Origin: Pyropia haitanensis
Taxonomy: Eukaryota > Rhodophyta > Bangiophyceae > Bangiales > Bangiaceae
Assembly (NCBI GenBank): GCA_008729055.1
Contig: SDUX01000008.1
Span: 4,303,756-4,367,755 of the forward strand
DNA length: 64,000 bases
Direction of reading: 5' to 3'
In this document: positions 53,801 through 64,000 of the stretch, piece after piece
Position numbering within the stretch: position 1 is the first letter of the stretch
How the letters are laid out: each line of letters opens with the position of its first letter
Position numbers and translations under genes: made by a program
The notes under the pieces: model-generated
The model's database searches: none
The model's input: only the letters and a program-made list of their open reading frames with translations
What the model was told of the DNA's origin: nothing

Positions 53801-55091
53801 GGGCACGCCGGGGTTGACGGGGCGGACCTCCCGCTGCGCCACCGGGGCGGCCCCGCCGCCCACCACCGTGGTGGCGGTGGCGCCATCCCCCGGCGCGGCA
53901 CCCCCCTGTCAGGCTGCGCGCGTTTCCCCCCCCACCCGCCGCCCCTGCGGCCGCCAAGGGAAACCCGCCGGCCTGGCGGCGGTCTGAGGTCGGCGGTCTG
54001 GGCGCGGCTATTCGCGGCGGGCGGGGGCGTAGGGCTGGTGTGGGCGGGGGAGGGGCAGCGAGCGCCGGGGTGCCCCCCGGTCGTGGCCGAGGCCGCGACC
54101 CGCCTCACGCGCCCCGCCTCTGGCCGGCGGGCCGCCGGCTCGCGGCCGTCCCGGCCGGCCGCGCGCCGCGGCGGGGTCCTCTGACCGGCGCCGCAACGCG
54201 GGATGTCTGGCGGCGCGCGCGTGGAAAAATCCCGCGCCCGCCGCGGCCGCCTCCCCCCCCCCCCCCGCCAGCCTGTGAGCGCAGCCGTAGCCCACGCGGC
54301 CTGGACCGGTTCGCAACGCGGGCGGCGGGTGCCCATTGGGTGGCCGCCGCCGGCGGCGCGCGCACCGTCCGTCGGCGGCGCGCAGGAGGGGCGGCGGCGG
54401 CCGGCCGCCACCGGCGCGGGGCGGTCCTCGGGCGGTCGGCCGGTGGCGGCCGCGCCGGCCGCGCGGACGCGGCGGGGGGGGCGTGGCGCGCACGCACCGG
54501 GAGTGGGCCACCCCTCGCCGCCGCCTCCCCCCGCCCCCCCCCCCCCCTCGCCGGCAGGGGCGGACCGCGCGCACCGCCGGGCGGGGCGGCGCCGCCGTGG
54601 CCGCCGCGGGTGGTGGCGGGCCGCCCCCGCCCGGAGCGGCGGCGCGCGGGGGGGGGGGGGGGGGCGGATGCCGCCGCCGCCGTGGCCCCGCCGCCCGCCA
54701 CCATCGCGCCATCGCGGCGGCGGGGTGGCACGCCGGCCCTTGGCCGGCCGTGGCCCGCCGCCGTGGGCCCGCCGCCGGCTTGGCGGCCGTGGTGGAGGCG
54801 GCCTGCACCGGGGGGGCGCGCGGGGCGTCCTTGTCGCCGGAACGGAAAGAAAAGGGGGGGGGGGGGGGTGTGGGGGGTGCCGCCGGGCCGAGACGACCCG
54901 CCGCCATGCTCAAGGCACCACTGCCGTCTGCCCTTCCCAATCCTGCTCCTGTCCTCCGCCCCGTCGCTCGGTTCTGGCCGTATGCCGCTTACCCCTCGTA
55001 GCGCCCCTCCCCCGACCTCCCCCTCCCTCCCGCTGGCGTGTCACCTTCCTCCCAGCGGCTGCCCCTGACGTAACTCGTGTACCGTGGCCCC
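50879..55091. other. Low-complexity region with a diverged repeat copy, no confident gene
   Basis: 4.2 kb of GC-rich simple sequence. 51740-51900 is a C-rich CCCCA-type tract, and 52850 and 54240-54650 have long C or G runs. Open frames on both strands are Ala, Arg or Pro-rich and match no family. A hydrophobic Ala/Val stretch on the plus strand (51130-51400) could be part of a degenerate membrane protein. 52820-53300 duplicates the sequence upstream of the broken Hint gene. Confidence 0.35.
52820..53300 (+). repeat. Dispersed repeat, copy 2
   Basis: Diverged, more GC-rich counterpart of 30115-30600 in the same orientation. The position matching the Hint-gene ATG is GCG here, so no equivalent start codon remains. 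Confidence 0.6.
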
Positions 55092-56081
55092 ATGGCGCCA
55101 GAGGCAGCGCCCCGTGACGCCCCGTCCGCAGCCGCGGACGGCGGCACCCCCCCCCCCCCCTCCCCCCCGTCCCCCCCTGTACAAGTCACCAAGTCCTATG
55201 ACGTCCGCACCGCCGTCATTGACTCGACTGCGTGGGACGGCTTTCCCTTCCGGCCCGACGACATCCTCGTGGTGACCTACGCCAAGGCCGGCACCACCTG
55301 GGTGCAGGCCATCCTCGCGCAGCTGCTGCTCGGCGTCGGCTCGGCCGCGGCGGGCCGCCCCCAAGACGTGTCCCCGTGGCTCGACATGCGCTCCGCCGTG
55401 CCCGTCGCGGACCGCGTCGCGGCGCTCGCCGCGCAGCCCCACCGGCGGTTCATCAAGAGCCACCTGCCGCTCGGGGCGCTGCCCTACTCGGACCGCCTAA
55501 AGTACATTTACGTGGGCCGCGACGCGCGGGACCTGCTGCTGTCCATGCACAACCACCACACGCACCTGACCGCCGAGGCGGTCGCCGCGATGAACGCGGT
55601 GCCGGGCCGCGTCGGCCCGCCGCTCGCCGCCACGCCCCCCGACATGGTCACCTACTGGCGGGAGTGGATGGCGCGGGACGGCCACCCGTGGTGGCCGTTT
55701 TGGCCCCACGTCCGCGGCTGGTGGGCCGCCCGGACGCGGCCCAACGTGCTGCTCCTCCACCACGCGGACCTCCTCGCGGACCTCCCCGCGGGCGTCCGCC
55801 GCATCGCCGCCTTCCTCGGCCTCCCCCCGCTGTCGGCGGGCGACCTCGACACGGTCGTCGCGCGGTGCTCGTTTGGGTACATGCGGGACCACGCGGCGGA
55901 CGTGGCGCCCGGCGGGGACGCCCTCTTCCGCGGCGGCGCGCGGGCGTTTATCCACAAGGGCACCAACGGCCGCTGGCGGGGGGTGCTGCCGCCGGCAGAC
56001 GTGGCCGCGTACGAGGCGGCGGCGGCGGCGGAGCTGGGCGACGAGTGCGCGCGGTGGCTCCACGAGGGGGGGCCGCTCTGA
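55092..56081 (+). CDS. Cytosolic-type sulfotransferase
   Basis: A complete 329-residue single-exon enzyme from ATG 55092. It transfers sulfate from PAPS to a hydroxyl or amine acceptor. The PAPS 5'-phosphosulfate loop is TYAKAGTTWVQ (residues 62-72; the family form is TYPKSGTTW). The catalytic His is in FIKSHLPLG. The 3'-phosphate site is YVGRDARDLLLSMHNHH (about 140-156), and the C-terminal loop IHKGTNGRWRG (about 289-299) matches the family RKGxxGDWK motif. There is no signal peptide; the first 30 residues are Ala/Pro-rich. This is the soluble SULT fold, so a small molecule is the more likely acceptor. If the organism is a red alga a link to sulfated metabolites is plausible, but the substrate cannot be read from sequence. 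Confidence 0.93.
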   Translation: MAPEAAPRDAPSAAADGGTPPPPSPPSPPVQVTKSYDVRTAVIDSTAWDGFPFRPDDILVVTYAKAGTTWVQAILAQLLLGVGSAAAGRPQDVSPWLDMRSAVPVADRVAALAAQPHRRFIKSHLPLGALPYSDRLKYIYVGRDARDLLLSMHNHHTHLTAEAVAAMNAVPGRVGPPLAATPPDMVTYWREWMARDGHPWWPFWPHVRGWWAARTRPNVLLLHHADLLADLPAGVRRIAAFLGLPPLSAGDLDTVVARCSFGYMRDHAADVAPGGDALFRGGARAFIHKGTNGRWRGVLPPADVAAYEAAAAAELGDECARWLHEGGPL

Positions 56082-56519
56082 CCGCCGCCGCGGGCGCGCC
56101 CCCCCGGGGGGGGGGGCCCCGTCGCCCCGCCCGCGGACGTGGCGGCGGCCGCGCCCGTGACGGCGGGCGGCGGCGGGGTGGCTCCCCGCCGCGCGCGTGT
56201 GCACCTGGACGTTGCGCGGCGGGCAACAAAACGCAACCGGGAGGCGGGAGGACCAAGGGCGCGGCGGGCGCGCGTCGACGCGCGCGCCGCGCGATTTATT
56301 GTGAGCGAGAGGACGGACCGAGCGAAGAAAGCAAGGGACACACAAAGATGGAAGCAAAGGCAACGAAGAAAAAAAAGCACACGGACACGCGCGGCGGCGC
56401 CCGCGTGCGCACCCACCCCAGCCCGCCCGTCTGGAGGCCCCGCCGCGCGGAAGCGCGCGCGCAACGCAGCGGCAACCCCCCCCTACGACGAACAGACGCC
56501 CGGCGGGCCGCCCCGGTGC
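56082..56519. other. Convergent 3' intergenic region
   Basis: 438 bp between the sulfotransferase stop and the CCCH-gene stop. It contains an A-rich patch (56330-56380) that may hold 3'-end signals for one or both genes. Confidence 0.4.
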
Positions 56520-59140
56520 TCACGTGGCCGCCGCGGGGGGGGGCGCCCGCCGGGGCGCCAGCATCTCCCTACTACTCTCGCTGCTACTCGAGGGGGGAGC
56601 GCCTGCATCCCCGCCGTCGCTGTCGCCGCCGCTGCCACCGTCGCTGCCGCCGTCGCTGTCACTGTCGTTGCCGCTGTCGTTGTCGCTGTCGCTGTCAATG
56701 TCGCTGTCGGCGGGACTCGCCTCGCCGGCGCCAGTCCCGGCACTGCTGGTGCCACTGCCGTCGTCACTAGCGTCGCTGCCCGCCGTGCTGCTCCCGCTGT
56801 CCGAGGCCGTGTCCGTGTCCCTGCCGCTGCTGCCGCCGTCGTCGCCGTCATCGTCGCCATCGTCGCTGTCCGACCCGGTGGCGCTGTCCGTGGTGGGCCC
56901 GTCCCTGCCGCCGCCGCCGGCGTCGCCCCCCCCCCCGTCCACGCCACCGCCGGCCGCTGCAGCCGCCGCGTGCAGGTGCGCCAGCGGCTGGTACCACTGG
57001 TCGACCATCACGCCCTCACTATTCTCCATCCGCAGCAGCGCCTCCTCCTCCTCCTCCTCCGATTCGGGTTCCACCGCCTCGTCGGCCTCGTCTTCGGCGA
57101 GCGCCGCCTCGTTGCCCGCCGCCGCGCCGGCGGCGGCGGCGTGCGCCCGCGGGTGCCGCAGCCGGCACGCCGCGCCGCGGGCGCACCTGCCCGTGTCGCC
57201 CACCAGCGGCGCGGGGCAGTCCCACGTGTGGAGGGACGGGCACGCAGCGCCGCGCGCACAGTAGCCCTGCAGAGACCGGGGCCGACCAGCACGGAGGGGG
57301 CCCCGGGTACAAAAAGAAAAGCAGTCGGTTCAAGCAGCGCCAAAACGCCAAGCAACAGCGGACGCATATGTCCGTCAGCCACACCCGGCAACGCCCCATG
57401 GGCAGCAAAGACCGGGCATGGCCGCGCCGTCAACGTAGGCACCGCAGGCACCCAGACAGGCGCGCAGTTCCCACGTTGCCAGCAAGACACGACAGACCCC
57501 ACCGGATCAGCAAGCAAGTCAGTATCGGACCGAAGCGGTGCGCATCACCATCACGAGCAGCACCGACCATCCACCAGGCGTCCACCTCAAGAGTGGCAGA
57601 CAGAAGCAGCTGCTAGCATGCCAACCAAGAGAGCACGTCACATGGACAAAGAGCGGCGGCAGCGGCAGCATCCGTCACCGGCCATCACGCCAGGCCTCTC
57701 TCGTGGCCCGCTGCTGCTTGCACGTCACGGGCATCCCCCCACCCGCGGCAGCTCCGCGACGGTCGTCCAAACCAGCTTGGCCCCTGTGCGTCGCCTACAG
57801 CCACAACAGCTGCCGCTCCCACGCGACAAGAACGACACGCCCTCAGCCACCAGCAAAAGAACCCAAGACAGAGCGCACGCGCCAAGTCGCCACCAACCAC
57901 ACACACGGCACGGCACATCCAAGCAAAAAAAAAAAAAAAAAAAAAGAACCCAGCGACCAGCCGGCGGCGCCACGAACCTTAAACGCAAAGTCCTCGCACA
58001 CCCCCGCGCCCGGCACGACCGGCCGGTGCGCGTACGCACACCCCGGCCGGCGGCAGTCGCCGCCGCGCAGCACGGAGCGGCACAGCGGCAGCCGGTCCGC
58101 CTCTGTCGAGTGCGTCAGGCGGCACTCGGCGGCGGTGCGGGGGCACGAGCCGTTGAGGAAACGGCGGCAGACCGCCACCTTGGCGGGGTCGTGCTCGTAC
58201 GGGCAGCCGCGGGGGACCGCCGCCGCCGCCGCCGCCACCGGCGCCTTGCCATCAGCAGCCGCAGCAGCTGCGGCGGCAGTGGCGGCGGCCGCGGCGGCGG
58301 CCGCCGCCTCCGCCACCTTGCACCGCCCAAAGCGGTTGAAGAAGAGGCACGGCTGCCGCCGCCGCGCGTCCAGCCGCATGCTCCGGTGGCGGCCGCGGGC
58401 GCCCCCCCCCGCGGCGCCGCCAGCCGCCGCGCCCGCCACCGGGAAGACCGCGCTGAGGTTGCCCCGCCGCGTCCGCCGCGCCGCCAACGCCGACGACGCC
58501 GACCGGCGGGCGCGGCTGCCGGGCGCCGCGGCGGCGGCGGCCGCCGCCGCCGCGGCGTCGGGCGGCGCCGACAGGGTGAGGTTGCCGCGACGGGAGCGGC
58601 GGGCGCGGCGGCGCTCCCCGCGGGCGGCCGCCTTGGCCGCCGCCGCCGCTGCCGCCGCAGCGGAAGGGGCAGCCGCCACACCAGCCGCGGCCGCCGCGGC
58701 CGACGGCGCCGACAGGGTGAGGTTGCCACGCAGGGAGCGGCGGGCGCGCTTGCGCTCCCCGCGGGCGGCCGCTTTGGCTGCCGCCGCCGCCGCGGCGGCG
58801 GCCGCCCCAGCGGGCGCACCAGCCGCCGCGTCGGCCGACACGAGCGTCATGTTGCCAGAGCGGGAGCGCTTGGCCCGCCGCCGCCCCCCGTCGGCCGCCG
58901 CCGCCGCTGCTCGCCGGCCCGCCGCCACAGACGACGCAGACGACGCGCGCGGCAGCACCCCCCCGCCCACCGTCGGGCCGCCCGCCGCCACTGGCGTCGC
59001 CGACGGCGCGGCCGCCGACAGCACCCGCCGCAGCGACGAGCGCCCCCGCACAAACGTTTCGCCGCCGCCGCCAGTGGCGGCCGCCACCGTCGTGGTCCCC
59101 GGCGGCCGCCGCTTGGCAGGCCGCCGCGCCGGCGCGTCGG

Positions 59141-59180
<40 letters not shown>

Positions 59181-59645
59181 CTCGCGGCCGCGCTTGACCA
59201 CCCGCCGCAGCGACGAGCCGGTGCGCACAAACGCGTCGCGGGGGGCGGCCGCGGCCGCGTCGGCCGCGCCGGCGGCGGCGGCGGCGGCGGCGGTGCCCGT
59301 CGCGGCGCCGCGCTCGCGGGCGGCGGACGACCGCGGCGGGGGGGGGGCGGCGCGGCCTGCCGGCGCGGCGCCGACACGCGTGAGGGTGCGGCCGACCTTG
59401 ACAAAGACGGGCGCGGCGGACGGGTCGCCGGCGGCGGTCCCCGCGGGTGCCTCCGCGGCGGTCGACGCCCCAGACGCGGCCGTTGTGGACGGCGGCGGGG
59501 CGGCGGCGGCGGCGGCGGCGGCCGCGGGTGCCGCCGCCGCGGCTGGCCCACCCGCCGCCCCCGCCGCGGCGGTCGGCGCCACTACCGGCGCCACCCGCCG
59601 CAGCGAGTGGGCGCCCCGCCGAATGTACGCCCCTTCCGGCGTCCC

Positions 59646-59676
<31 letters not shown>

Positions 59677-59707
59677 GGCCGCGACAGCCGCGGTGGCGTT
59701 GCCGGCC

Positions 59708-59747
<40 letters not shown>

Positions 59748-59999
59748 CGGCGGCGGCGGGGGGGCCGCGACCAGTGGCGCGGGACGGGCAACGGCGGCCG
59801 GCGGGGCGGCGGGCGGGGCGGCGGCGGCGCCCCCCCCCCAGCCGCCGCTGCCGACAACAACGGCACCCGCCGCAGCACGTTGGCCGCCACCCGCACCAGC
59901 TGGCCGCCGGCGGCCGCGGGGGTGGCGGCGGCCGCCGCCGCCGCAGCGGCGGCGACGGGCGGCACGACGGGCGCGGCCACGACGGGCGCCGCGGCGGGC

Positions 60000-60030
<31 letters not shown>

Positions 60031-60285
60031 GCGGCGGCGACAACGACGACGGGGCGGCGCCGCCCGCGGGCGGTGGCCGCGACGCCGACAGCGTCGACGC
60101 AGCAGCGGCGGCTGGCCCAACCCGCCGCAGCGCGTGCGCGCCGCGCTTGACAAACCCGCCGGCAGGCACGGCGGCGGCGGCGGCGGCCGCCACCGGCGGC
60201 GCCGCCGCGGCGTCACCCCCCCCGCTGCCACGCCCGCCGCCGCGGCGGCTGCTGCCGCCGCTGCCGCCGCCGCGGCCGCCGCGGC

Positions 60286-60316
<31 letters not shown>

Positions 60317-60384
60317 ACGGGGGCCACCACCGGGCGGGGCGCCCACCCCCGGCCGCGTCCACGTCAGCGCGCCGCGCCCACGCA

Positions 60385-60419
<35 letters not shown>

Positions 60420-60604
60420 GCCGCCGCCGCCGCCGCCGCTGCCGCTGTCGCCGCCGGGGGGGGGGTGCCGACGGCGGCGGCGGGCGCCGCCGCCGCCGGC
60501 GGCCGCGTCCAGCGCATCATGGCCGGCGACCGCGGCGGCGGGCGGCCGCGGTGGCCGCCGCCGCGGCCGCGGCCGCGGCCACCGCGCGACGGGGAAAAGT
60601 ACAT
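56520..60604 (-). CDS. ZC3H3-like protein with five CCCH zinc fingers (2 exons)
   Basis: Exons are 60604-57978 and 57266-56520, with a 711-bp GT-AG intron. ATG 60602-60604 starts MYFSPSRGGRGRGRGG (RG-rich). The N-terminal half contains spaced basic motifs of one type: FVKRGAHALRRVG, LVRVAANVLRRVP, YIRRGAHSLRRVAP, FVKVGRTLTRVG, FVRTGSSLRRVV and FVRGRSSLRRVL. It also contains RSGNMTL / RRGNLTL repeats. The fingers begin at PCLFFNRFGRCK...CPYEH, then CRRFLNGSCPRTAAECRLTH and CRSVLRGGDCRRPGCAYAH. Splicing completes C-x8-C-x5-C-x3-H (CEDFAFK|GYCARGAACPSLH), and the last finger is C-x10-C-x5-C-x3-H. The tail is acidic Ser/Asp-rich. ZC3H3-type proteins act in mRNA 3' processing and export. The frame changes at the C10 run 59830-59839 (probable length error). 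Confidence 0.85.
57925..57945. repeat. A21 homopolymer in the CCCH-gene intron
   Basis: A run of 21 A on the plus strand (U21 in the transcript), about 30 bases inside the 5' splice site. U-rich sequence just downstream of a donor can aid U1 recognition through TIA-type proteins; relevance here is speculative. Confidence 0.8.
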
Positions 60605-61401
60605 GGGCGGCCGAGAGGGGAAGAGGGGGGGAAGAAGAAGCGAAAGGAGGGGGGGGGGGGGGGGGGGGCGCCGAGAGGGACGGACGGGATGGGGGGGTGG
60701 GGGGGGGGGGGAGTGGGGGAGAGCGGGGGGGAAGCGACCCGGCGCTGGGGGACACGCCAAGCGCGCGGGGGCGCCGCCGCGGCACGTGCGCCCCACGTGG
60801 CCGCGACGACGACTGCCGCGGCGCTGCGGCGCTCCGGCCGCCACGCTGTACTGTACCGAACATCATGGCCGAATCGAAAAAAACGGATGCAACACGGCGG
60901 GCCGTGCCATTCGTGGTTGTGGCTGCCACGCCCCGGGGGGTCCGTCCCCTGCCTCAGTGTAAATCCCTTGCGCCGTCCCCACGCGCACTGCTGTCTGGCC
61001 GCGGGCAGCGGGCTCAACGCGGGGTGCCACGTTCCCGCGTCCCAGCGCACGCGCCGCGGCGGCCGCCGCCCCCCACACGCGCGCGCGGTGCGTATGCGCC
61101 GCACCGGCCCCGCGCGGTCCGGCACGGCGGCCGCCGCCGCCGCCGCGGGCGGCCGCTCCCCCCCCGTCCCGCCCCCGCGCGTACACGCGGCCGCGGCGTC
61201 GGCGGCGGGCCGCGCGGTCGGCCGGTTGCGCCGCTCGCTCCGCTTGCCGCTGGCGGTCCTCCCCCCCCACCCCCCCCCCCCTCCCCCCGCCCCCTCTCGC
61301 TCCCCTCGCGTGCGCGCGTGCGTGGCCACCGGCGGCCGGGGGCGGGGGGGGGGGTGCGCGCGGTGTTGGTGGCGCCCGCCGCGGGCGGGGCGGCGGCGGC
61401 C
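60605..61401. other. Divergent promoter region (CCCH gene / Hint gene)
   Basis: About 800 bp between head-to-head genes. The left part has several G runs (60640-60720). A lower-GC patch at 60840-60905 stands out and is the likeliest core-promoter area. No coding sequence is supported. Confidence 0.35.
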
Positions 61402-61771
61402 ATGGCCGCGGCCGCGTCGACCGGCGGCCGCCCGTCCCGCCGGCCACGGCGGCGGCCGTGGCGTGGCCGCCGCGACGCGACGGCAACGGCGACGGCGGCG
61501 GCGGCGGCGGCGGCGGCGCCGGTGGCGGCCGCGGCCGTCGCCGCGGTGGCGGTGGCGGCGGTGCTGGGCGGCGCCGCCCTGGTACCGGCGGCCGCGCAGG
61601 AGCTGTTTGCGCCCGCCGCGCCCGCCGCCGACGCCATCGTCCTCGACGACACGCTGCCGAGCGTGGACTATGCGTCCGCGTCGCCCTTCCGGTCGGCGGT
61701 CGGGTACAACTTTTTCGGGCGCGCCCTGGCGGGCGTCGCCACTGGCGGCGGCGACGGCGACGGCGGCGGCG

Positions 61772-61812
<41 letters not shown>

Positions 61813-62398
61813 ACCGCCAAGGTGCGGCGGCTGGTGGTGGCGGCGGAGAATGCGTACGAGGTGGGCGAGCTGCGGGGGGCGGGGCGCTCCGCGGGGGCGC
61901 TCCGCTGGGCGGCGCTGTACAACCAGAGCTCGACACCGTTCCGGACGTCCAACCTCGGCGTCAGCCTGTCGCTCGTGAACGGCACGGGGGCGGTGCGGCA
62001 GGCGGCCGCCGACGCTGCCGCCGCCGACAACGTCCCGTCGCTGACGTTTGTGGCGGCCGACGACTACCGGGCGCTCCTGTACCTGGGCTGGCCCGAGGCG
62101 GCGGGCGGCAGCGGCGGCGGCGGCGGCGACGGCGGCGGCGGCGGCGACGACGGTGGCGACGACGGCGCCGCCGCCCACACGCACGGCCTGTGGGCCAACG
62201 CGTCCGCACCGGCGGTCGGCTTTGACAGCGACTATGCCGGGTCCCGGGCGGCCAAGTGGGGCTCCTCCACCGCGTCGCTCTACCGCGCCGAGCGGGACGC
62301 GACGGTCGTTGCGGTCGGCGCGCCGGGCGCCAACGCGGTGAGCATCCTGGAGCTTCCCCGCCGGCGGGTGCGCGCGGCGGCGCAGGCGGGTGGCCGCG

Positions 62399-62429
<31 letters not shown>

Positions 62430-64000
62430 CGCGGCCGGCCGGGCGGCGGCGGCGGGGGAGACGGTCGCGTTGCAGCACCTGCGGCTGGCGCCCGAGGACG
62501 CGGTCGCGGTGGTGGGCGTCGGCGACGCGCCCGCCGGCGGCAACGAGACGACCGGCGACGCCGTGCCGGGCGGCGCGGACGGCCTGCCGGTGCTGCCGCC
62601 CGGCGCGGTGGTCAATGACAACGGCACGGTGACGGTGCCCGTGACGGGGTACGGCAAGCACCTGGCGATCGATGGGCGCTTCCTCGCCATCTCGGCGTCG
62701 GATGACGTGACGGTGCTGCGGTGGGACGACGCGACCGCCACGTACGGGTCGTCCGTGTCCCTCCGGGGCGTCATTGACAGCGACGAGGCGGGGGTGCTGT
62801 CGGGCTTTGAGGGCGGCGCGCTCGCGCTCAACGGGGACCGGCTGCTCGTGGCGGCGCCCGCGGGCGGCACGTACGCCTTTCACTATGAGGAGGTCGACGG
62901 CAAGTGGCTGTTTGACAAGGTGCTGACGCGGCCGACCAAGCCCGTCGCGGTGGCGATGGACGACAACTGGGCGGTCGTCGGCGGGGAGCACCGCGTCGTC
63001 GCGCTCCGGTGGGATTCGGGCCGGTGGGAGCCCGCGCTGACGCTCACCGACCCGTCCAAGGCGACGGGCTTTGTCTACGCCGCCGCCGTCGCGCTCGTCG
63101 GCGGCGTCGCGGTCGTCGGCGAGCCCATCTTTGGCGCCGTCCACGTGTGGGACCTGGCCTACGCGCCGACGCCGTCGCCGCCGCCGCCGGCGCCGCCCAC
63201 CCCGGTGGGGCTCCCGCTCGCCGAGGCGGGCGCGGGCGGGCGCGTCTGCTTTGGGCGCGCCGAGGGCGTCCGCGTCCGCGGGCGGGGGGTGGTGCGGGTG
63301 GGGGACCTCCGCCGGGGGGACTGGGTCGAGGCGTGGGCGGCCGACGCCGCTCCCGGCAGCGGGGGGGGGGTGGGGGCGCTGCGGTCGGCGGTCGCGGCGG
63401 TGCGGTCGGCGGCCGCGGCGGTGCTGCCGGCGTGGGCGGCGGCGGCGGTCGGCGCGCCGCCGCCGCCGACGCGGCGCGCCGCACCCGCGGCGGCCGCCAC
63501 CCCGTGGGCGGCCAACGCGACGCGGCGGGGCGTGGCGGCGGCGCCCGCCGCGCGCCGCGTCTGGTCCCCCGTCGTGCTGGTCCAGCACGCCGCGTCACTC
63601 GCCACCGCCCCGCTGCTGACGCTCACCGTCCGCGCCGACGCGGCGGCCGGTGGCGGCGGCGGCGGCGAGCCGCCGCCGCCCGCCGTCGAGGCGCGGCTGA
63701 CGCTGACGCCCAACCACGGCCTCCTCACCGCCACCTCCCCCCCACGCACCGTCGCGGCGGGTACGCTCGCGCGCGGTGGGCGGCTGTACCTGGCCGCCCC
63801 CGGGTCACCGACCGGGGTGGTGGCCGCGACGGTCGTGGCGGTGGCGGCCGCCCCCGCCGGGCGGGTGGCCAACGTGCACACGGCGGCGGGGACGGTGGTG
63901 GTGGGGGGGGTGCTTGCGAGCTGCTACCCGGCGCTGACGCTGGGGGGGGGGCGCCTGTCGGTGGCGGCCGCCGCCGAGGCGGCGGGCGTCATGCGCGTGG
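61402..64000 (+). CDS. Hint-domain (hog-like) membrane-anchored protein, 3' partial
   Basis: One frame is open from ATG 61402 to the window edge (866 codons). An Arg-rich N-terminus precedes a hydrophobic signal anchor (VAAAAVAAVAVAAVLGGAALV, about residues 42-62). Residues 80-590 form an extracellular-type domain with repeated strand motifs such as DATVVAVGAPGANAVSIL, LAISASDDVTVLRWDD, LALNGDRLLVAAPAGGTYAF, VAMDDNWAVVGGEH and VGGVAVVGEPIFGAVHVWD. These resemble FG-GAP/integrin-type beta-propeller blades. The Hint domain begins at Cys616 (RVCFGRAEGVRV, VRVGDLRRGDWVEAW). It has the conserved LTLTPNHGLL and ends with HTAAGTVVVGGVLASCY. Hint domains cleave the chain before the Cys, and in hedgehog they couple this to sterol attachment. 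Release or lipidation of the propeller part is inferred. No frame break is seen. Confidence 0.85.

Noticed and set aside
51713..54184. Plus-strand open frame of about 820 codons
   Set aside because: Composition is Arg/Pro/Ala/Gly throughout with no family motif, and stops are rare in any frame of such GC-rich DNA.
60517..63588. Minus-strand open frame of about 1020 codons opposite the Hint gene
   Set aside because: It is Arg/Pro/Ala-rich and an antisense shadow of the Hint-gene frame, which carries recognisable motifs and balanced composition.

Overview
This is nuclear DNA from a eukaryote with an extremely GC-rich genome. Coding sequence is dominated by Ala, Gly, Pro and Arg homopolymers, introns are few (four supported, 268 to 711 bp, all GT-AG), and the genes are eukaryote-specific: fibrillarin, POP1, Miro, a copine-like C2 protein, CCCH-finger and Hint (hedgehog-C-terminal-like) proteins. 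High GC, sparse introns, Hint proteins, a cytosolic-type sulfotransferase and a plastid-type NYN nuclease together fit a bangiophycean red alga (Porphyra/Pyropia type). That assignment is an inference and is not proven by the window.

Layout. 1-24.7 kb is a housekeeping region: a ferredoxin-like/TPR protein (5' end outside), an uncertain membrane protein, POP1 with an RGG domain, fibrillarin, a copine-like double-C2 protein, Miro (three exons), a NYN-domain RNase (two exons) and an unrecognised protein. 24.7-50.9 kb is an accessory island. It holds two large STAND/NLR-type ATPases (NB-ARC-TPR and NB-ARC-WD40), a Hint gene that appears broken, several kilobases without recognisable genes, a tandem 88-bp repeat, and a nested pair of transposons. 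In the nested pair, a young intact Ty3/gypsy chromovirus sits inside the transposase gene of a pogo/jerky-like DNA transposon. 50.9-55.1 kb is low-complexity DNA carrying a diverged copy of the sequence upstream of the broken Hint gene. 55.1-64 kb returns to single-copy genes: a sulfotransferase, a ZC3H3-like five-finger CCCH protein and an intact Hint-domain membrane protein that runs off the right edge.

Genes that work together: POP1 (RNase P/MRP) and fibrillarin (box C/D snoRNP) are adjacent, on the same strand, and both carry RGG/GAR tails, so both are nucleolar RNA-processing proteins. The two NLR-type proteins share a receptor-like design (N-terminal effector or targeting region, NB-ARC switch, highly self-similar repeats) and sit with transposons, as is typical of fast-evolving recognition loci.

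Caution: several genes (POP1 above all) change reading frame at long C or G runs while keeping family motifs on both sides. I read these as homopolymer length errors in the assembly and not as true mutations. Coordinates for those genes are the outer limits.
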